From NCBI RefSeq assembly GCF_016757755.1, contig NZ_CP068437.1:5084001-5148000 (forward strand): DNA of 64,000 bases, read 5' to 3'. The notes below the pieces were generated by a model. The model did no database searches. It worked only from the letters and a program-made list of their open reading frames with translations, and had not been told where the DNA came from. Source of the stretch: Shewanella sp. KX20019. GTDB taxonomy: Bacteria; Pseudomonadota; Gammaproteobacteria; Enterobacterales; Shewanellaceae. Below, piece by piece: positions 30,174-42,000 of the stretch (positions within the stretch are counted from its first letter, which is position 1; every line of letters begins with the position of its first letter). The translations under genes and the position numbers were made by a program.

Positions 30174-30198
30174 GATATCGAGTTAAGATTCGTCGCTA

Positions 30199-31383
30199 TT
30201 AAGCAACAATCTCAGCTACAACACCAGCACCAACTGTACGGCCACCTTCACGGATAGCGAAGCGTAAACCTTCGTCCATCGCGATTGGGCAGATAAGCGT
30301 TACTGTCATAGCAACGTTATCACCAGGCATTACCATCTCTACGCCTTCTGGCAATTCGATAGTACCAGTCACATCCGTAGTACGGAAGTAGAACTGTGGA
30401 CGATAGCCTTTGAAGAATGGAGTGTGACGTCCGCCTTCTTCTTTTGACAGAACGTAGATTTCTGACTTGAATGTTGTGTGTGGAGTGATTGAACCAGGAG
30501 CAGCAAGAACCTGACCACGTTCAACATCTTCACGCTTAGTACCACGTAGAAGAACACCACAGTTCTCGCCAGCACGACCTTCGTCAAGAAGCTTACGGAA
30601 CATTTCAACACCAGTACAAGTAGTCTTAGTAGTATCACGGATACCAATAATTTCTACTTCTTCACCAACTTTGATGATACCGCGCTCTACACGACCAGTT
30701 ACTACTGTACCACGGCCTGAGATTGAGAAAACATCTTCGATTGGAAGAATGAATGCACCATCAATTGCACGCTCTGGCTCTGGAATATAAGTATCTAGAG
30801 CTTCAGCAAGCTCAAGGATCTTAGCTTCCCACTCTGGCTCGCCTTCAAGGGCTTTAAGCGCAGAACCTTGGATAACTGGTAAGTCATCACCTGGGAAGTC
30901 ATATTCAGAAAGAAGTTCACGAACTTCCATCTCTACAAGCTCAAGAAGCTCTTCGTCATCTACCATGTCACACTTGTTCATGAATACGATGATGAATGGT
31001 ACGCCAACCTGACGTGAAAGCAGGATGTGCTCACGTGTTTGTGGCATTGGACCATCTGTAGAAGCAACTACTAGAATCGCGCCGTCCATTTGAGCAGCAC
31101 CAGTAATCATGTTTTTAACATAATCGGCGTGACCAGGACAATCTACGTGTGCGTAGTGACGTGCAGGTGTGTCATATTCGATGTGAGAAGTATTAATTGT
31201 AATACCGCGCTCACGCTCTTCAGGAGCGTTATCGATCTGTGCGAAATCTTTAACTTCACCACCGTAAGTCTTAGTTAAGACTGACGAGATAGCAGCTGTT
31301 AGCGTTGTTTTACCATGATCGACGTGTCCAATAGTACCAACGTTGACATGCGGTTTATTACGTTCAAATTTTTCTTTAGCCAC
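30199..31383 (-). CDS. tufA: Elongation factor Tu, copy A
   Basis: 394 residues; the GTPase that brings aminoacyl-tRNA to the ribosome. GHVDHGKT (19-26) is the P-loop, DCPGH and NKCD are the G3 and G4 motifs, and three domains are full length. It starts with GTG, unlike the tufB copy (ATG). The two proteins are identical, and by eye the genes differ at only about four bases over 1185. It is last of the str operon, 85 bp after fusA, with its own terminator. Confidence 0.98.
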   Translation of the reverse strand: MAKEKFERNKPHVNVGTIGHVDHGKTTLTAAISSVLTKTYGGEVKDFAQIDNAPEERERGITINTSHIEYDTPARHYAHVDCPGHADYVKNMITGAAQMDGAILVVASTDGPMPQTREHILLSRQVGVPFIIVFMNKCDMVDDEELLELVEMEVRELLSEYDFPGDDLPVIQGSALKALEGEPEWEAKILELAEALDTYIPEPERAIDGAFILPIEDVFSISGRGTVVTGRVERGIIKVGEEVEIIGIRDTTKTTCTGVEMFRKLLDEGRAGENCGVLLRGTKREDVERGQVLAAPGSITPHTTFKSEIYVLSKEEGGRHTPFFKGYRPQFYFRTTDVTGTIELPEGVEMVMPGDNVAMTVTLICPIAMDEGLRFAIREGGRTVGAGVVAEIVA

Positions 31384-31468
31384 GATATATTCCTTTCTTT
31401 TCAGAAAATGCTCGGTTCAATTAACCGAGCAATAGCAATTAATTATATCAACAATAGAGTCGGACTGT

Positions 31469-33565
31469 TTAGCCGCGAGCTTCTATTATTGCTTTAGTAA
31501 CATTTTGCGGTGCATCGGAGTACTTCAAAAACTCCATAGAGTATGAAGCACGACCCTGAGTCGCAGAGCGCAAATCGGTTGCATAACCGAACATTTCAGA
31601 CAACGGCACTGTTGCATGCACAAGTTTAACGCCTGCGATACCATCATCCATACCTTCAATGAGGCCACGACGACGGTTTAAGTCTCCAACAACATCACCC
31701 ATATGATTTTCAGGTGTTGTCACTTCAACTTTCATACAAGGTTCAAGCAAGGCAGGGTCTGCTTCGAGAGCACCCTTTCTAAAGCCCATTGAACCGGCGA
31801 CTTTAAAGGCCATTTCGTTCGAATCCACATCATGATATGAACCATCAAACAAAGTAACTTTTACGTCTAGAATAGGGAACCCGGCTAATACGCCGCTGTT
31901 CATCTGTTCTTGAATGCCTTTATCTACTGCTGGGATATATTCTTTTGGAACACTACCACCAACAATTTCGTTGACAAACTCATAACCAAAACCCTCTTCT
32001 TGAGGTTCTAGCTTTAACCAAACATGACCGAATTGACCTCGACCACCCGATTGGCGTATGAACTTACCTTCAACTTCCACGGTTGCGCGGATAGTCTCAC
32101 GATATGCAACTTGAGGTTTACCTACATTACAGTCAACACCAAACTCGCGACGCATACGGTCAACGATGATATCTAAGTGTAGCTCACCCATACCAGAGAT
32201 CAGTGTTTGACCCGATTCTTCATCAGTTTCAACACGGAACGACGGATCTTCCGCTGCAAGTTTTTGCAACGCCATCCCCATCTTATCCTGGTCTGCCTTG
32301 GTTCTTGGTTCAACAGCAATAGTAATTACGGGCTCAGGAAACTCCATGCGCTCCAAAATTACTTTATGATCGCTATCGCACAATGTATCGCCAGTCGTCA
32401 CGTCTTTAAGACCAATAGCAGCAGCGATGTCGCCAGCGCGTACTTCTTTAATCTCTTGACGGTCATTAGCGTGCATCTGCACCATACGACCAATACGTTC
32501 ACGTTTTTGCTTAACAGAGTTATAAACGCCAGAACCGGTTTCCAATACACCTGAATAAACACGCATAAAGGTTAAAGTTCCCACGAATGGGTCTGTTGCA
32601 ATCTTAAATGCTAAGGCAGCGAAAGGCGCATTATCATCCGCAGGACGATCAGTTTCTTTCTCATTGTCATCTATTCCCGTAATTGCAGGAACTTCGACTG
32701 GTGATGGTAGAAAATCTACCACTGCATCGAGCACCGCTTGCACACCTTTGTTCTTAAAAGCAGAACCACAGGTGACCAAGACGATTTCGTTATTTAAGGT
32801 ACGTTTACGTAATGCCTCTTTGATCTCAACTTCGGTAAGCTCACCTTCTTCAAGGTACTTTTCCATCAGTTCGTCAGTAGCTTCCGCGGCACTCTCAACC
32901 AAATACTCACGCATCTCTGCTGCTTTATCGGCTAAATGGGCTGGAATTGCTTCATAACTGAAAGACATTCCCTGATCTTCTTCAGACCAGTTAATCGCTT
33001 TCATCTTGATCAAATCGACTACACCTTTGAACTCCTCTTCTGCACCGATATTCAATTGAATAGGTACACAAGTTGCTCCAAGACGGTTACGGATCTGTTC
33101 GACTACGCTATCAAAGTCTGCGCCTGCTCGGTCCATCTTATTAATGAATACCAAACGAGGGACGTGATACTTATCAGCTTGACGCCAAACAGTCTCGGAT
33201 TGAGGTTCTACCCCAGATGAACCACAGAATACCACCACAGCACCATCTAAGACTCGTAGTGAACGTTCTACTTCAATAGTGAAGTCAACGTGACCAGGAG
33301 TATCGATGATGTTGATACGGTGTTCAGTAAACTGCGCATCCATTCCGCGCCAGAAAGTAGTCGTTGCGGCTGATGTGATGGTAATCCCACGCTCCTGCTC
33401 CTGTTCCATCCAATCCATAGTGGCTGCGCCATCATGGACTTCACCGATCTTATGAGACATACCGGTGTAGAATAGAACACGTTCAGTTGTGGTGGTTTTA
33501 CCAGCGTCAACATGAGCGACAATACCGATATTTCGGTAGCGCTCAATTGGAGTTGTACGAGCCAC
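31469..33565 (-). CDS. fusA: Elongation factor G
   Basis: 698 residues; the ribosomal translocase and, with RRF, recycling factor. P-loop AHVDAGKT (17-24), DTPGHVDF and NKMDRAG motifs, then domains II-V. It starts with GTG. Its place between rpsG and tufA and its length fit the housekeeping EF-G1 rather than an EF-G2 paralogue. It lies 75 bp after rpsG. Confidence 0.98.
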   Translation of the reverse strand: MARTTPIERYRNIGIVAHVDAGKTTTTERVLFYTGMSHKIGEVHDGAATMDWMEQEQERGITITSAATTTFWRGMDAQFTEHRINIIDTPGHVDFTIEVERSLRVLDGAVVVFCGSSGVEPQSETVWRQADKYHVPRLVFINKMDRAGADFDSVVEQIRNRLGATCVPIQLNIGAEEEFKGVVDLIKMKAINWSEEDQGMSFSYEAIPAHLADKAAEMREYLVESAAEATDELMEKYLEEGELTEVEIKEALRKRTLNNEIVLVTCGSAFKNKGVQAVLDAVVDFLPSPVEVPAITGIDDNEKETDRPADDNAPFAALAFKIATDPFVGTLTFMRVYSGVLETGSGVYNSVKQKRERIGRMVQMHANDRQEIKEVRAGDIAAAIGLKDVTTGDTLCDSDHKVILERMEFPEPVITIAVEPRTKADQDKMGMALQKLAAEDPSFRVETDEESGQTLISGMGELHLDIIVDRMRREFGVDCNVGKPQVAYRETIRATVEVEGKFIRQSGGRGQFGHVWLKLEPQEEGFGYEFVNEIVGGSVPKEYIPAVDKGIQEQMNSGVLAGFPILDVKVTLFDGSYHDVDSNEMAFKVAGSMGFRKGALEADPALLEPCMKVEVTTPENHMGDVVGDLNRRRGLIEGMDDGIAGVKLVHATVPLSEMFGYATDLRSATQGRASYSMEFLKYSDAPQNVTKAIIEARG

Positions 33566-33640
33566 GATTTATACCCTCTTAGCTAAAACCTGAGTGTTAG
33601 CAATGCAAGTAAGGCGTGGGACATTGCCCACGCCAAGATA

Positions 33641-34111
33641 TTACCAGCGGTAATGAGCAAACGCTTTGTTTGCTTCTGCCATACGATGCACGTCTTCGCG
33701 CTTCTTAACAGCAGTACCTTTGTTTTCTGATGCGTCTAGCATTTCACCGGCTAGACGTAACGCCATAGATTTTTCACCACGCTTACGTGCAGCTTCAACC
33801 AACCAGCGCATCGCTAGTGCGTTACGACGCACTGGACGAACTTCACATGGTACCTGGTATGTAGAACCACCAACACGACGAGACTTAACCTCGACTGATG
33901 GACGTACATTGTCCAGGGCTGCTTCAAGGATAACTAGATGATCTTCGCCTTTCTTTTCGAAAGCGGTATCTAGTGCCTTGTAAATAATTTTTTCTGCAGT
34001 CGACTTTTTGCCGTCCTGCATAATGACGTTGATGAACTTAGCCAGCAACTCACTGTTGAACTTTGGATCTGGTAGGATTTTACGTTGTCCTACAACGCGA
34101 CGTCTTGGCAT
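33641..34111 (-). CDS. rpsG: 30S ribosomal protein S7
   Basis: 156 residues; organises the 30S head and, in E. coli, represses the str operon by binding the rpsL-rpsG spacer, which is 80 bp here. MPRRRVVGQRKILPDPKFNS starts it. The C-terminal tail is short, of the B-strain-like length (ends AFAHYRW). Confidence 0.98.
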   Translation of the reverse strand: MPRRRVVGQRKILPDPKFNSELLAKFINVIMQDGKKSTAEKIIYKALDTAFEKKGEDHLVILEAALDNVRPSVEVKSRRVGGSTYQVPCEVRPVRRNALAMRWLVEAARKRGEKSMALRLAGEMLDASENKGTAVKKREDVHRMAEANKAFAHYRW

Positions 34112-34191
34112 AACAATTTCTCCGTATGCTTCAGGGACCCCAAAACTGGAATCTCAATAAAAACTAGCTTGGCCTTACTTAACGGAAAACG

Positions 34192-34566
34192 TTAAGACTT
34201 AGGACGCTTAGCACCGTACTTTGAACGACCTTGACGACGTTCACTTACGCCAGCACAATCTAAAGCGCCACGTACAGTGTGGTAACGCACACCCGGTAAG
34301 TCTTTTACACGACCGCCACGGATTAGAATTACACTGTGTTCCTGCAGGTTGTGGCCTTCACCGCCGATGTACGAAGTAACTTCGAAACCGTTAGTTAGAC
34401 GCACACGAGCTACTTTACGTAGTGCAGAGTTAGGTTTTTTTGGTGTGGTTGTGTATACGCGAGTACAAACACCACGTTTTTGTGGACACGCTTCCAACGC
34501 TGGCACATTAGTCTTATCGACTTTAGGTGCGCGTGGCTTACGTACCAACTGGTTTACAGTTGCCAT
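34192..34566 (-). CDS. rpsL: 30S ribosomal protein S12
   Basis: 124 residues; a decoding-centre protein. The two loops where streptomycin resistance changes arise, TPKKPNSALRK (about 41-51) and GGRVKDLPGVRYH (about 84-96), are wild type. First gene of the str operon; the promoter lies 76-104 bp upstream. Confidence 0.98.
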   Translation of the reverse strand: MATVNQLVRKPRAPKVDKTNVPALEACPQKRGVCTRVYTTTPKKPNSALRKVARVRLTNGFEVTSYIGGEGHNLQEHSVILIRGGRVKDLPGVRYHTVRGALDCAGVSERRQGRSKYGAKRPKS

Positions 34567-34641
34567 GTATAGCTCCGAATCAGTTGACTAAATCAACAGT
34601 AAGGTGTGAAAAATCTATATCCCACAGGTGTGGGACGCGAA

Positions 34642-34670
34642 ATTTTAGAAGTGTATGGCGTTAGTGTCAA
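34642..34670 (-). promoter_or_regulatory. str operon promoter
   Basis: Minus-strand TTGACA, 17 bp, TAAAAT, a near-consensus sigma-70 promoter 76 bp before rpsL and just after the rpoC terminator region (34701-34729). Confidence 0.85.
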
Positions 34671-34700
34671 GAAATAGACAACTTTTAACCGATTTAAAGT

Positions 34701-34729
34701 AAAAAAAAGGCGCCAAAGGCGCCTTTTTT
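34701..34729 (-). terminator. Terminator of the rplJL-rpoBC operon
   Basis: AAAAAAGGCGCC / GGCGCC with A and U runs on both sides, 27 bp after the rpoC stop. The str promoter follows within 35 bp. Confidence 0.92.
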
Positions 34730-34755
34730 ACAATCTATTTACTTTTCAGACTGAA

Positions 34756-37700
34756 TTAATCAGAACTTCCAGCTAAATTTAGTAGATCTGCAAGGTTCTG
34801 CTCAGCTTCGCTAGCACTAATTGTTGGTGCTTCAGTCGACGTAGGTTTCGCCGCTTCTGCCGCACGCTTCTGATGGTATGAGTAACCCGTACCAGCAGGG
34901 ATCAATCGACCCACAATTACGTTCTCTTTAAGACCGCGCAATTTATCTTTCTTACCACCAACAGCTGCTTCAGTAAGAACACGAGTGGTCTCCTGGAACG
35001 ATGCTGCTGAGATGAAAGATTCTGTTGCTAGAGACGCCTTGGTAATACCAAGAAGTTCGCGCTCAAAGGTCACTAGCTGCTTACCTTGTGCTTCAAGTTC
35101 GCGGTTAGCGATCTTAACACGTGATACTTCAGCTTGCTCACCCGCTAGGAATTCACTGTCACCGGCATTAGTAATCTCACACTTACGCAGCATCTGGCGA
35201 ATAATCACCTCGATGTGCTTATCGTTGATCTTAACACCCTGTAGGCGGTAAACATCTTGCACTTCATTTACGATGTAGTTTGCCACATTGTGGATACCAC
35301 GTAGACGTAGAATGTCGTGTGCAGCTTCTGCACCATCAGCAATAACTTCACCACGTTCGACTTTTTCACCTTCGAACACGTTAAGGTTACGCCACTTAGG
35401 GATCATCTCTTCATAGTGATCGCCACCTTCAGCAGGTGTAATCACTAGACGACGCTTACCTTTAGTTTCTTTACCAAACGAGATAGTTCCCGAAACTTCA
35501 GCAAGAATAGCAGGCTCTTTTGGCTTACGCGCTTCGAACAAGTCGGCTACGCGCGGTAGACCACCGGTAATATCACGAGTCTTAGACGATTCTTGAGGAA
35601 TACGAGCTAATGCATCACCAACGTTAATTGGTGCGTTATCGTCAAGGTTGACAATCGCGTTACCAGGCAAGAAGTATTGCGCTGGTACTTCAGTACCAGG
35701 GATCTTCAAGTCGCCACCATCAGCAGCAACTAGACGAATCATCGGACGCATCTCTTTACCGGCTGTTGGACGTTGTGCAACATCTAATACTACGATAGAT
35801 GATAGACCCGTAAGCTCGTCTGTTTGACGTGTCATAGTGACACCTTCAATCATATCTACGAACTTAGTACTACCCGCCACTTCTGTGACAATCGGGTGAG
35901 TATGTGGATCCCAGTTAGCGATAATTTCGCCAGCTGCAACAGGTGCGTCTTCTAATTTTTCTAGAATAGTACCGTATGGCACCTTATAACGCTCTTTCTC
36001 ACGACCTAGCTCATCAATGATGGCTAGCTCAGATGAACGCGATACGATAACCAACTTACCATTGCTGTTTGTTACATGCTTAGCATTGTGCAGCTTTAGA
36101 GTACCCGCGTTCTTAACTTGAACGTTGTTCTCTGCTGACGCACGAGATGCTGCACCACCAATGTGGAAGGTACGCATCGTAAGCTGTGTACCAGGCTCAC
36201 CAATTGACTGAGCCGCAACAACACCGATTGCTTCACCTTGGTTGATGATATGACCACGAGCCAAATCACGACCATAACAAGCCGCACAAACACCGAAGTC
36301 TGTATCACAGCTAATCACTGAGCGAACAATCATTTCATCGATAGAGTTATCTTCGACGATGTCACACCAAGCTTCATCAAGCAGTGTATTACGTGGCACA
36401 AGTACATCTTCAGTACCAGGCTTAAATACATCTTGAGCAACAACACGACCTAGAACACGTTCACGTAACGGTTCAACAACATCACCACCTTCAATAAGCG
36501 GTTTCATTGTTAGACCTTCGAACGTGCCACAATCTTCTTCAATGACAACTAAATCTTGTGCAACGTCTACTAGACGACGAGTCAGGTAACCAGAGTTAGC
36601 TGTCTTCAATGCCGTATCCGCTAGACCTTTACGCGCACCGTGAGTAGAAATAAAGTATTGAGATACGTTTAGACCTTCACGGAAGTTAGCGGTAATTGGT
36701 GTTTCGATGATTGAGCCATCAGGCTTAGCCATCAGACCACGCATACCCGCTAGCTGACGAATCTGTGCAGCACTACCACGAGCACCAGAGTCGGCCATCA
36801 TGTAAATACTGTTGAAAGATTCTTGCTGCTCTTCTACACCGTCACGGTTAATCACGGTTTCAGAAGACAAGTTATCCATCATCGCTTTCGACACTTTCTC
36901 GTTCGCGCTTGCCCAGATATCGATGACCTTGTTGTAACGCTCACCAGCTGTTACTAGACCTGATTGGAACTGCTCTTGAATTTCAAGAACTTCCGCTTCA
37001 GCATCAGCAACTAGCGTATATTTCTCATCTGGAATAACCATGTCATTGATACCAACAGAGGCACCAGACACAGTAGCAAAATGGAAACCGGTATACATCA
37101 ATTGGTCAGCAAAGATAACTGTATCTTTAAGACCTAGTTGACGGTAACAAGTGTTCAATAGCTTAGAGATCTGCTTCTTACCCATGTTCTGGTTAACCAG
37201 ATCATAAGATAAGCCTTTAGGCAGGATCGTTGAAAGCAATGCGCGACCGACTGTAGTATCTACGACACGACGAGTCTTAACTTTTTCGCCAGCTTCGTTA
37301 ATCTTGGTTTCGGTAATACGAACCTTAACGCGTGCATGCAATTCAACAAATCCGGTGCGGTAAGCTTTTTCAGCTTCAGCCACATCAGAGAATGCCATGC
37401 CTTCACCCTTGCCGTTAATACGCTCACGGCTGGTGTAGTACAGACCCAATACAACATCTTGTGACGGTGTGATAACCGGCTCACCGTTTGCAGGCGATAG
37501 AATGTTGTTGGTAGACATCATTAGTGAACGTGCTTCTAGCTGAGCTTCCAGCGTTAGCGGCACGTGAACAGCCATTTGGTCACCATCGAAATCGGCGTTG
37601 TATGCCGCACAAACCAATGGGTGAAGCTGGATCGCTTTACCTTCGATTAGTACTGGCTCAAATGCCTGGATACCCAATCTGTGCAATGTTGGTGCACGGT

Positions 37701-38970
37701 TAAGCATCACTGGGTGTTCACGAATAACATCGTCTAGAACATCCCAAACTTCAGGTACTTCACGCTCAACCATCTTCTTAGCAGCTTTAATGGTAGTAGC
37801 TAAGCCACGACCTTCTAACTTGCCATAGATGAATGGCTTAAATAGCTCTAGTGCCATCTTCTTAGGAAGACCACACTGGTGTAAGCGAAGAGTTGGACCT
37901 ACGGTAATTACCGAACGACCAGAATAATCAACACGCTTACCTAGCAAGTTCTGACGGAAACGACCTTGCTTACCTTTGATCATATCGGCCAAAGATTTAA
38001 GCGGACGCTTGTTAGAACCTGTAATAGCACGACCACGACGACCGTTATCCAATAGCGCATCAACAGATTCTTGCAACATACGCTTTTCGTTACGTACGAT
38101 GATATCTGGAGCAGCTAGATCTAACAGACGCTTTAGACGGTTGTTACGGTTGATGACACGACGGTAAAGGTCGTTCAAATCAGACGTAGCAAAACGTCCA
38201 CCATCTAGTGGAACTAGAGGGCGTAGATCAGGTGGCAGTACTGGCAGCACTTTAAGGATCATCCACTCAGGCTTGTTACCTGATTGGAAGAATGCCTCAA
38301 CAAGCTTAAGACGCTTAGTGATCTTCTTACGACGAGTCTCAGAGTTGATTGATGGCAACTCTTCGCGCATCATCTCAATCTCTTTCTCAAGCTCGATAGC
38401 ACGTAGCAATTCTAGAACTGCTTCAGCACCCATCTTAGCTTCGAATTCATCACCGTACTCTTCCAATGCATCCAGATAGTTTTCTTCTGTCAGCATTTGG
38501 CCGCGTTCAAGACTGGTCATGCCAGGCTCGATTACGACGAAAGATTCGAAGTAAAGTACACGTTCGATATCACGAAGTGTCATATCTAGCATCAAACCGA
38601 TGCGAGACGGAAGTGACTTCAAGAACCAAATGTGTGCCACTGGGCTTGCAAGATCGATGTGACCCATACGCTCACGACGTACTTTAGTCTGTGTAACTTC
38701 TACGCCACACTTTTCACAGATCACACCACGGTGCTTAAGACGCTTATACTTACCGCATAAACATTCGTAATCTTTTACTGGACCAAAAATACGCGCACAA
38801 AACAGACCTTCACGCTCAGGCTTGAATGTACGGTAGTTAATGGTTTCTGGCTTCTTAACTTCACCAAAAGACCAAGAACGGATCAAATCAGGTGACGCTA
38901 GGCCAATCTTGATTCCATCAAATTCTTCAGTCTTGCTTTGCTGTTTCAGAAACTTTAATAAGTCTTTCAC
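34756..38970 (-). CDS. rpoC: RNA polymerase beta' subunit
   Basis: 1404 residues (E. coli 1407). The N-terminal zinc site is CLCGKYKRLKHRGVICEKCG near 70-88, and the catalytic magnesium loop NADFDGDQM lies near 458-466. The second zinc cluster (CDTDFGVCAACYG) is near 814-898. It starts with GTG as in E. coli. It lies 80 bp after rpoB and ends the operon. Confidence 0.98.
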   Translation of the reverse strand: MKDLLKFLKQQSKTEEFDGIKIGLASPDLIRSWSFGEVKKPETINYRTFKPEREGLFCARIFGPVKDYECLCGKYKRLKHRGVICEKCGVEVTQTKVRRERMGHIDLASPVAHIWFLKSLPSRIGLMLDMTLRDIERVLYFESFVVIEPGMTSLERGQMLTEENYLDALEEYGDEFEAKMGAEAVLELLRAIELEKEIEMMREELPSINSETRRKKITKRLKLVEAFFQSGNKPEWMILKVLPVLPPDLRPLVPLDGGRFATSDLNDLYRRVINRNNRLKRLLDLAAPDIIVRNEKRMLQESVDALLDNGRRGRAITGSNKRPLKSLADMIKGKQGRFRQNLLGKRVDYSGRSVITVGPTLRLHQCGLPKKMALELFKPFIYGKLEGRGLATTIKAAKKMVEREVPEVWDVLDDVIREHPVMLNRAPTLHRLGIQAFEPVLIEGKAIQLHPLVCAAYNADFDGDQMAVHVPLTLEAQLEARSLMMSTNNILSPANGEPVITPSQDVVLGLYYTSRERINGKGEGMAFSDVAEAEKAYRTGFVELHARVKVRITETKINEAGEKVKTRRVVDTTVGRALLSTILPKGLSYDLVNQNMGKKQISKLLNTCYRQLGLKDTVIFADQLMYTGFHFATVSGASVGINDMVIPDEKYTLVADAEAEVLEIQEQFQSGLVTAGERYNKVIDIWASANEKVSKAMMDNLSSETVINRDGVEEQQESFNSIYMMADSGARGSAAQIRQLAGMRGLMAKPDGSIIETPITANFREGLNVSQYFISTHGARKGLADTALKTANSGYLTRRLVDVAQDLVVIEEDCGTFEGLTMKPLIEGGDVVEPLRERVLGRVVAQDVFKPGTEDVLVPRNTLLDEAWCDIVEDNSIDEMIVRSVISCDTDFGVCAACYGRDLARGHIINQGEAIGVVAAQSIGEPGTQLTMRTFHIGGAASRASAENNVQVKNAGTLKLHNAKHVTNSNGKLVIVSRSSELAIIDELGREKERYKVPYGTILEKLEDAPVAAGEIIANWDPHTHPIVTEVAGSTKFVDMIEGVTMTRQTDELTGLSSIVVLDVAQRPTAGKEMRPMIRLVAADGGDLKIPGTEVPAQYFLPGNAIVNLDDNAPINVGDALARIPQESSKTRDITGGLPRVADLFEARKPKEPAILAEVSGTISFGKETKGKRRLVITPAEGGDHYEEMIPKWRNLNVFEGEKVERGEVIADGAEAAHDILRLRGIHNVANYIVNEVQDVYRLQGVKINDKHIEVIIRQMLRKCEITNAGDSEFLAGEQAEVSRVKIANRELEAQGKQLVTFERELLGITKASLATESFISAASFQETTRVLTEAAVGGKKDKLRGLKENVIVGRLIPAGTGYSYHQKRAAEAAKPTSTEAPTISASEAEQNLADLLNLAGSSD

Positions 38971-39050
38971 GTTTCTCTCCTGAAGGAGTTAAACCGGGTG
39001 CCCTGCTAATGCAAAGCACCGATTTTGCCAAATAGAGGCGGGAACCAGTT

Positions 39051-42000
39051 TTACTTGGTATCCAACTCAATGTTGATACCGAGTGAACGGATCTCTTTCA
39101 ACAATACGTTGAAAGATTCAGGCATACCTGGTTGCATCTGATAGTTACCGTCGACGATGTTCTTATACATCTGAGTACGACCGTTCACATCATCTGACTT
39201 AACAGTTAGCATTTCCTGAAGGGTATATGCTGCACCGTAAGCTTCAAGTGCCCATACTTCCATCTCACCGAAACGCTGACCACCGAACTGTGCTTTACCA
39301 CCCAATGGCTGCTGAGTAACAAGACTGTACGAACCGGTAGAACGGGCGTGCATCTTATCGTCAACCAAGTGGTTAAGCTTGAGCATGTACATGTAACCAA
39401 CGGTTACTTGACGCTCAAATTCGTTACCAGTACGACCATCACATAGCGTTAGCTGACCTGATGTCGGTAGGCCTGCAAGAGCAAGCATCTGCTTGATCTC
39501 TTTCTCTTTGGCACCATCAAACGCAGGTGTAGCTGTTGGTACACCGCCTTTAAGGTTTTTAGCTAGACGCAAGACTTCATCATCAGTAAATGAATCGATA
39601 TCGACGCGCTGCTGCACTTCGTCACCTAATTCATAAACTTCTTTAATGTATCCGCGAACTTCTGCCAATTCGCGCTGCTCTTCAAGCATTTCAGTAATAC
39701 GATTACCGATACCTTTAGCTGCAGCACCCATATGAACTTCAAGTACTTGACCGATGTTCATACGTGACGGTACACCTAGTGGGTTCAATACGATATCCAC
39801 TGGGTTACCTTTGTCATCGTAAGGCATGTCTTCAACAGGACAAATCTTAGAGATTACACCCTTGTTACCGTGACGACCCGCCATCTTATCACCAGGCTGG
39901 ATAGTACGTTTAACTGCAAGGTAAACCTTAACAATCTTCAGTACGCCAGGTGCTAAATCATCACCTTGAGTGATCTTACGACGCTTAACTTCAAACTTCT
40001 TATCGAAATCTGCTTTTAGCTCTTCCGCTTGCTCAGCTAATTGCTCTAGCTCAGTTTGCTTACCTTCATCATCGATGGTTTGAACCAACAACTGTGAACG
40101 TGGAATCGCATTAAGTTGCTCTTCGGTGAAACCTGCACCTAATAATAGGTTGCGGGCACGACCAAGAACACCCTCTTCAAGAATTTGGAACTCTTCAGTC
40201 AAATCCTTCTTCGCTTCCGCGATGTGCAACTCTTCAATCTCAACAGCACGCTTATCTTTATCAACGCCGTCACGAGTAAACACTTGAACGTCGATGATAG
40301 TACCTTTAACAGAGTTAGGTACACGCAATGAACTGTCTTTAACGTCAGAGGCTTTTTCACCGAAAATAGCTCGGAGGAGTTTCTCTTCTGGAGTCAGCTG
40401 TGTTTCACCCTTAGGTGTCACTTTACCAACTAGGATGTCGCCACCCTTAACTTCAGCACCGATATAAACGATACCTGATTCATCTAGCTTAGAAAGCGCA
40501 GACTCACCAACGTTTGGAATATCAGCAGTGATCTCTTCGCTACCCAACTTAGTATCACGAGCGATACAAGAAAGTTCTTGAATATGGATAGTCGTGAAAC
40601 GATCTTCCATAGCCACGCGCTCAGAGATAAGGATTGAATCCTCAAAGTTGTAACCGTTCCAAGGCATGAACGCGATACGCATGTTCTGACCGAGAGCCAA
40701 ATCACCCAAATCGGTAGATGGACCATCAGCAAGTACATCACCAGTAACAACTGGATCGCCCATAGAACAACAAGGACGCTGGTTAATACAAGTGTTCTGG
40801 TTAGAACGCGTGTATTTAGTCAAGTTGTAGATATCGATACCGGCTTCACCTGGGTGTAGCTCAGATTCGTTTACCTTAACAACGATGCGACTTGCATCTA
40901 CGTAGTCGATATAACCGCCACGCTTAGCAACAACAACAACACCAGAGTCAACAGCAAGAGTACGCTCAATACCAGTACCTACTAACGGCTTATCAGCCTT
41001 TAGTGTTGGTACGGCTTGACGTTGCATGTTTGCACCCATCAATGCACGGTTCGCATCATCGTGTTCTAGGAACGGAATTAGCGATGCCGCAACAGAAATA
41101 ATCTGTTGTGGTGAAACATCCATATATTGGATATCAGCAGCACCCATAAAGGTAGAATCACCTTTATGACGACAAGCAATAAGCTCATCCATCATGCGAC
41201 CGGTTTCATCAAGCTGAACGATTGCCTGTGCAATAACGTAACGGCCCTCTTCAATAGCTGACAAGTAATCTACTTCGTCAGTTACTACACCATCAATTAC
41301 CTTGCGGTAAGGTGTTTCAAGGAAACCATAGTTGTTAGTACGAGCAAAGGTTGACAACGAGTTGATCAAACCAATGTTTGGACCTTCAGGAGTTTCGATT
41401 GGACATAGACGACCGTAGTGCGTCGGGTGTACATCTCGAACCTCAAAACCAGCACGTTCACGAGTCAAACCACCAGGGCCAAGCGCAGAAATACGACGCT
41501 TATGCGTCACTTCTGAAAGCGGGTTGTTTTGATCCATGAATTGCGAAAGCTGTGAAGAGCCAAAGAATTCTTTAACAGCTGCAGAGATTGGCTTAGCGTT
41601 GATCAAATCCTGAGGCATTAGCTCATTCAGATCGCCAAGGCTCAAACGCTCACGTACGGCACGTTCAACACGAACTAGACCAACACGGAACTGGTTTTCA
41701 GCCATTTCGCCAACACTACGGATACGACGGTTACCTAGGTGATCGATATCATCAACTTCGTCAAATCCATTACGGATGGCGATGATGTTCTTCATCACGG
41801 CAACGATATCTTCTTTAGAAAGGATACCCGTACCTTCATCATCATCAATACTTAGACGACGATTGAACTTCATACGACCTACTTTAGAAAGGTCATAGCG
41901 CTCTTCGCTGAAGAAAAGGTTATTAAATAACGCTTCTGCAGCATCTTTAGTTGGTGGCTCGCCTGGGCGCATCATACGGTAGATTTCAACAAGCGCTTCT